Positions 62,885 through 64,000 of a DNA stretch of 64,000 nucleotides are shown here, in pieces. Below the pieces are notes generated by a model. It searched no databases, had not been told where the DNA came from, and worked only from the letters and a program-made list of their open reading frames with translations. Made by a program: the position numbers and the translations under genes. Source of the stretch: Planctomycetia bacterium. Lineage in GTDB: Bacteria > Planctomycetota > Planctomycetia > Pirellulales > Thermoguttaceae. Every line of letters starts with the position of its first letter. Positions within the stretch are counted from its first letter, which is position 1. The DNA is taken from the NCBI GenBank assembly GCA_030527105.1, contig JAUNBK010000001.1:51959-115958 (forward strand), read 5' to 3'.

Positions 62885-63400
62885 ATGCCTCGTGGTGGAA
62901 GACGAAAAGGTGCAGGACGTCCGAAAGGAACTGGAAAGTTTGGCGTACCGACCAAGGCAATTCGAGTGCCTGAAGCAATGGTGGATCAGATCATCAACTT
63001 CATTCACCGAAAAGGGGACATTTATCCTCTTTACGGTAATATGGTCCCCGCCGGTTTTCCTGCGGTAACAGAAGGAGCTCCTGCAGAAATGCTGGATTTG
63101 AATGCCTGGCTGATTCAGAATCCCGCGTCGACGTTTTTCGTTCGCGCAACAGGGGATTCGATGATTGGTGCAGGGATTTTTGCGGATGACGTCCTTGTCG
63201 TTGACAAGAGTGTCGAGCCGCAGAACGGCGACATTGTGATTGCAGTTCTGAATAATGAATTCACCGTCAAACGACTTGAGAAAACGGATACTCATGTGGA
63301 ATTGAAGAGTGAAAATCCCGACTATCCTTCGATTATCATCCCGGAAGATACTGAATTGCAGATTTGGGGTGTGGTGAAACACTCCCTGCGAACGATGTGA
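62885..63400 (+). CDS. UmuD-like S24 peptidase with AT-hook-like N-terminus
   Basis: 171 residues. The N-terminus RGGRRKGAGRPKGTGKFG is a basic, AT-hook-like segment, followed by a ribbon-helix-like VPTKAIRVPEAMVDQI. The rest is a LexA/UmuD-type S24 domain: self-cleavage site Ala56-Gly57 (VPAGFPAV), Ser92 in GDSMIGAGI and Lys129 in NEFTVKRLE, the catalytic pair. The protein should cleave itself with activated RecA and act in translesion synthesis or as a DNA-binding regulator. No umuC follows in the remaining 600 bp, so the polymerase subunit must be elsewhere. The gene has its own terminator. Confidence 0.85.
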   Translation: MPRGGRRKGAGRPKGTGKFGVPTKAIRVPEAMVDQIINFIHRKGDIYPLYGNMVPAGFPAVTEGAPAEMLDLNAWLIQNPASTFFVRATGDSMIGAGIFADDVLVVDKSVEPQNGDIVIAVLNNEFTVKRLEKTDTHVELKSENPDYPSIIIPEDTELQIWGVVKHSLRTM

Positions 63401-63422
63401 AGGTAAATTTTTCTCTCGCGAA

Positions 63423-63458
63423 AAAGGCCGGTTCAGGAAACTGTTGCCGGCCTTTGTT
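63423..63458 (+). terminator. Terminator of the UmuD-like gene
   Basis: AAAGGCCGG (63,423-63,431) pairs with CCGGCCTTT (63,447-63,455), followed by GTTATTTCTT. Confidence 0.85.
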
Positions 63459-63529
63459 ATTTCTTGTTAGAGTACATCCAGAATTTGTTTGCTACGTTTG
63501 CCATTTTGAAAACATCGGTGGAGCAATTG

Positions 63530-63790
63530 GCAATGCAGGAGAGTTTCCACAGAAGATGGAGATGGAAATAAAATCTCATCTGCGTCTTCTGCGTCATCTG
63601 CGGACAAAAAAAGGAAACGCGGGAAAACGAATTTTTAAGAAAGGTTTTGGATAAATCCAGAAATTTTACTACTTCCATCGTTAATATTTATCTGCTGATT
63701 AAGGAAAATACGATTTGCCTTGACGACGCGGATATTTCCATTCCCCCATTTTTCTTGGCGGAAAGTTCCCAGGGGGATTAGCGCCGAGAT
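63530..63790 (-). repeat. Composite dispersed repeat, copy C
   Basis: Inverted copy of the repeat at 20.2 and 45.2 kb: on the minus strand GGGGGAATGGAAATATCCGC, GCAGATAAATATTAACGATG, then TTTTTTTGTCCGCAGATGAC and GACGCAGATGAGATTT. It is the longest copy, with about 25 extra bases in its left arm. Confidence 0.75.
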
Positions 63791-63825
63791 AAATATACTT
63801 TATCCACTTGAATTTTTCGGATTCG

Positions 63826-64000
63826 TTCCCCAAGCCCCACCCTTGGGGAGGGGCGGTAGCTATCAGGCTACTGGGGTGGGCGGGGTAAAATGGGAAAGAG
63901 ACGTTCTATCGTAATTTGCCCAATAGAACGTCGTTCCGCCATTTTACCCACCCCCCGCCCTGTCGGGCGTACCCCTCCCAAAGGTAGGGGCTTTCTTTTC
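63826..64000. repeat. Long palindromic element, cut by window end
   Basis: A GC-rich inverted repeat: CCCCAAGCCCCACCCTTGG and GGGGTGGGCGGGGTAAAATG on the left mirror CATTTTACCCACCCCCCGCC and CCTCCCAAAGGTAGGGGCTT on the right. The centre has GACGTTCTATCG...CAATAGAACGTC. It has the form of a MITE or long REP element. A shorter relative of its arm lies at 20,073-20,100 where the island gene is truncated. Confidence 0.75.

Overview
The window joins two very different pieces of DNA. Bases 1 to about 20,060 are AT-rich (roughly 40% GC by eye) and hold mostly unrecognised or defence-type genes, many of them small, with several broken genes. From about 20,600 to the end the DNA is closer to 50-55% GC and carries ordinary chromosomal genes. 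The chromosomal part points to a planctomycete: DUF1559 prepilin fragments with the H-X9-DG tail, a PEP-CTERM protein, an HzsA-related multi-domain cytochrome, a GNDTY-repeat secreted protein, and a dnaX-ybaB-recR-rpoN block. I cannot name the genus.

Island (1-20,060). It has a macro-domain (DarG-like) protein, small secreted proteins, a large protein with an HELTH zincin motif, a fusion of a STAS-like DUF4325 domain to an ABC-type ATPase with a coiled-coil partner, a DUF4411 PIN toxin / ImmA-IrrE pair, a decayed cluster (ATPase stub, frameshifted DUF4325, intact Panacea/SocA protein), an RloA-RloB (AbiL-like) pair, a hendecad coiled-coil protein, a DUF2335 membrane protein, and two 65-residue paralogues. 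Two stretches look like structured RNA: 12,946-13,326, and a hairpin series at 19,069-19,309 behind a consensus TTGACA-17-TATAAT promoter. An 18-bp palindrome recurs three times. I see no integrase, capsid or large terminase, so I call it a defence-rich mobile or plasmid-like island rather than a proven prophage.

Junction (20,047-20,606). The last island gene has lost its start codon where a composite dispersed repeat begins. Beyond the repeat lies the 3' end of a DUF1559 gene. A second copy of the repeat at about 45.1-45.45 kb abuts the 5' end of a DUF1559 gene on the opposite strand. Inverting the 25 kb between the two copies would put the two gene ends in line.

Chromosome (20,607-64,000). 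Acetyl-xylan-esterase-like enzyme, MFS transporter, a GT2 glycosyltransferase with a membrane partner, HzsA-related cytochrome, a yhaO-yhaN-GH32 run, carB, a membrane protein split at a G10 tract, CorA-like transporter, Gfo/Idh/MocA oxidoreductase, PEP-CTERM protein, polysaccharide-deacetylase-like protein, tsaE-bfn-mutS, proA-fliM-epmA, dnaX-ybaB-recR-rpoN, the GNDTY-repeat protein and a UmuD-like SOS peptidase. Genes for secreted carbohydrate-active enzymes and surface proteins fit a polysaccharide-degrading lifestyle; the housekeeping blocks cover translation (tsaE, epmA), repair (mutS, recR, yhaO/N, umuD) and transcription (rpoN).
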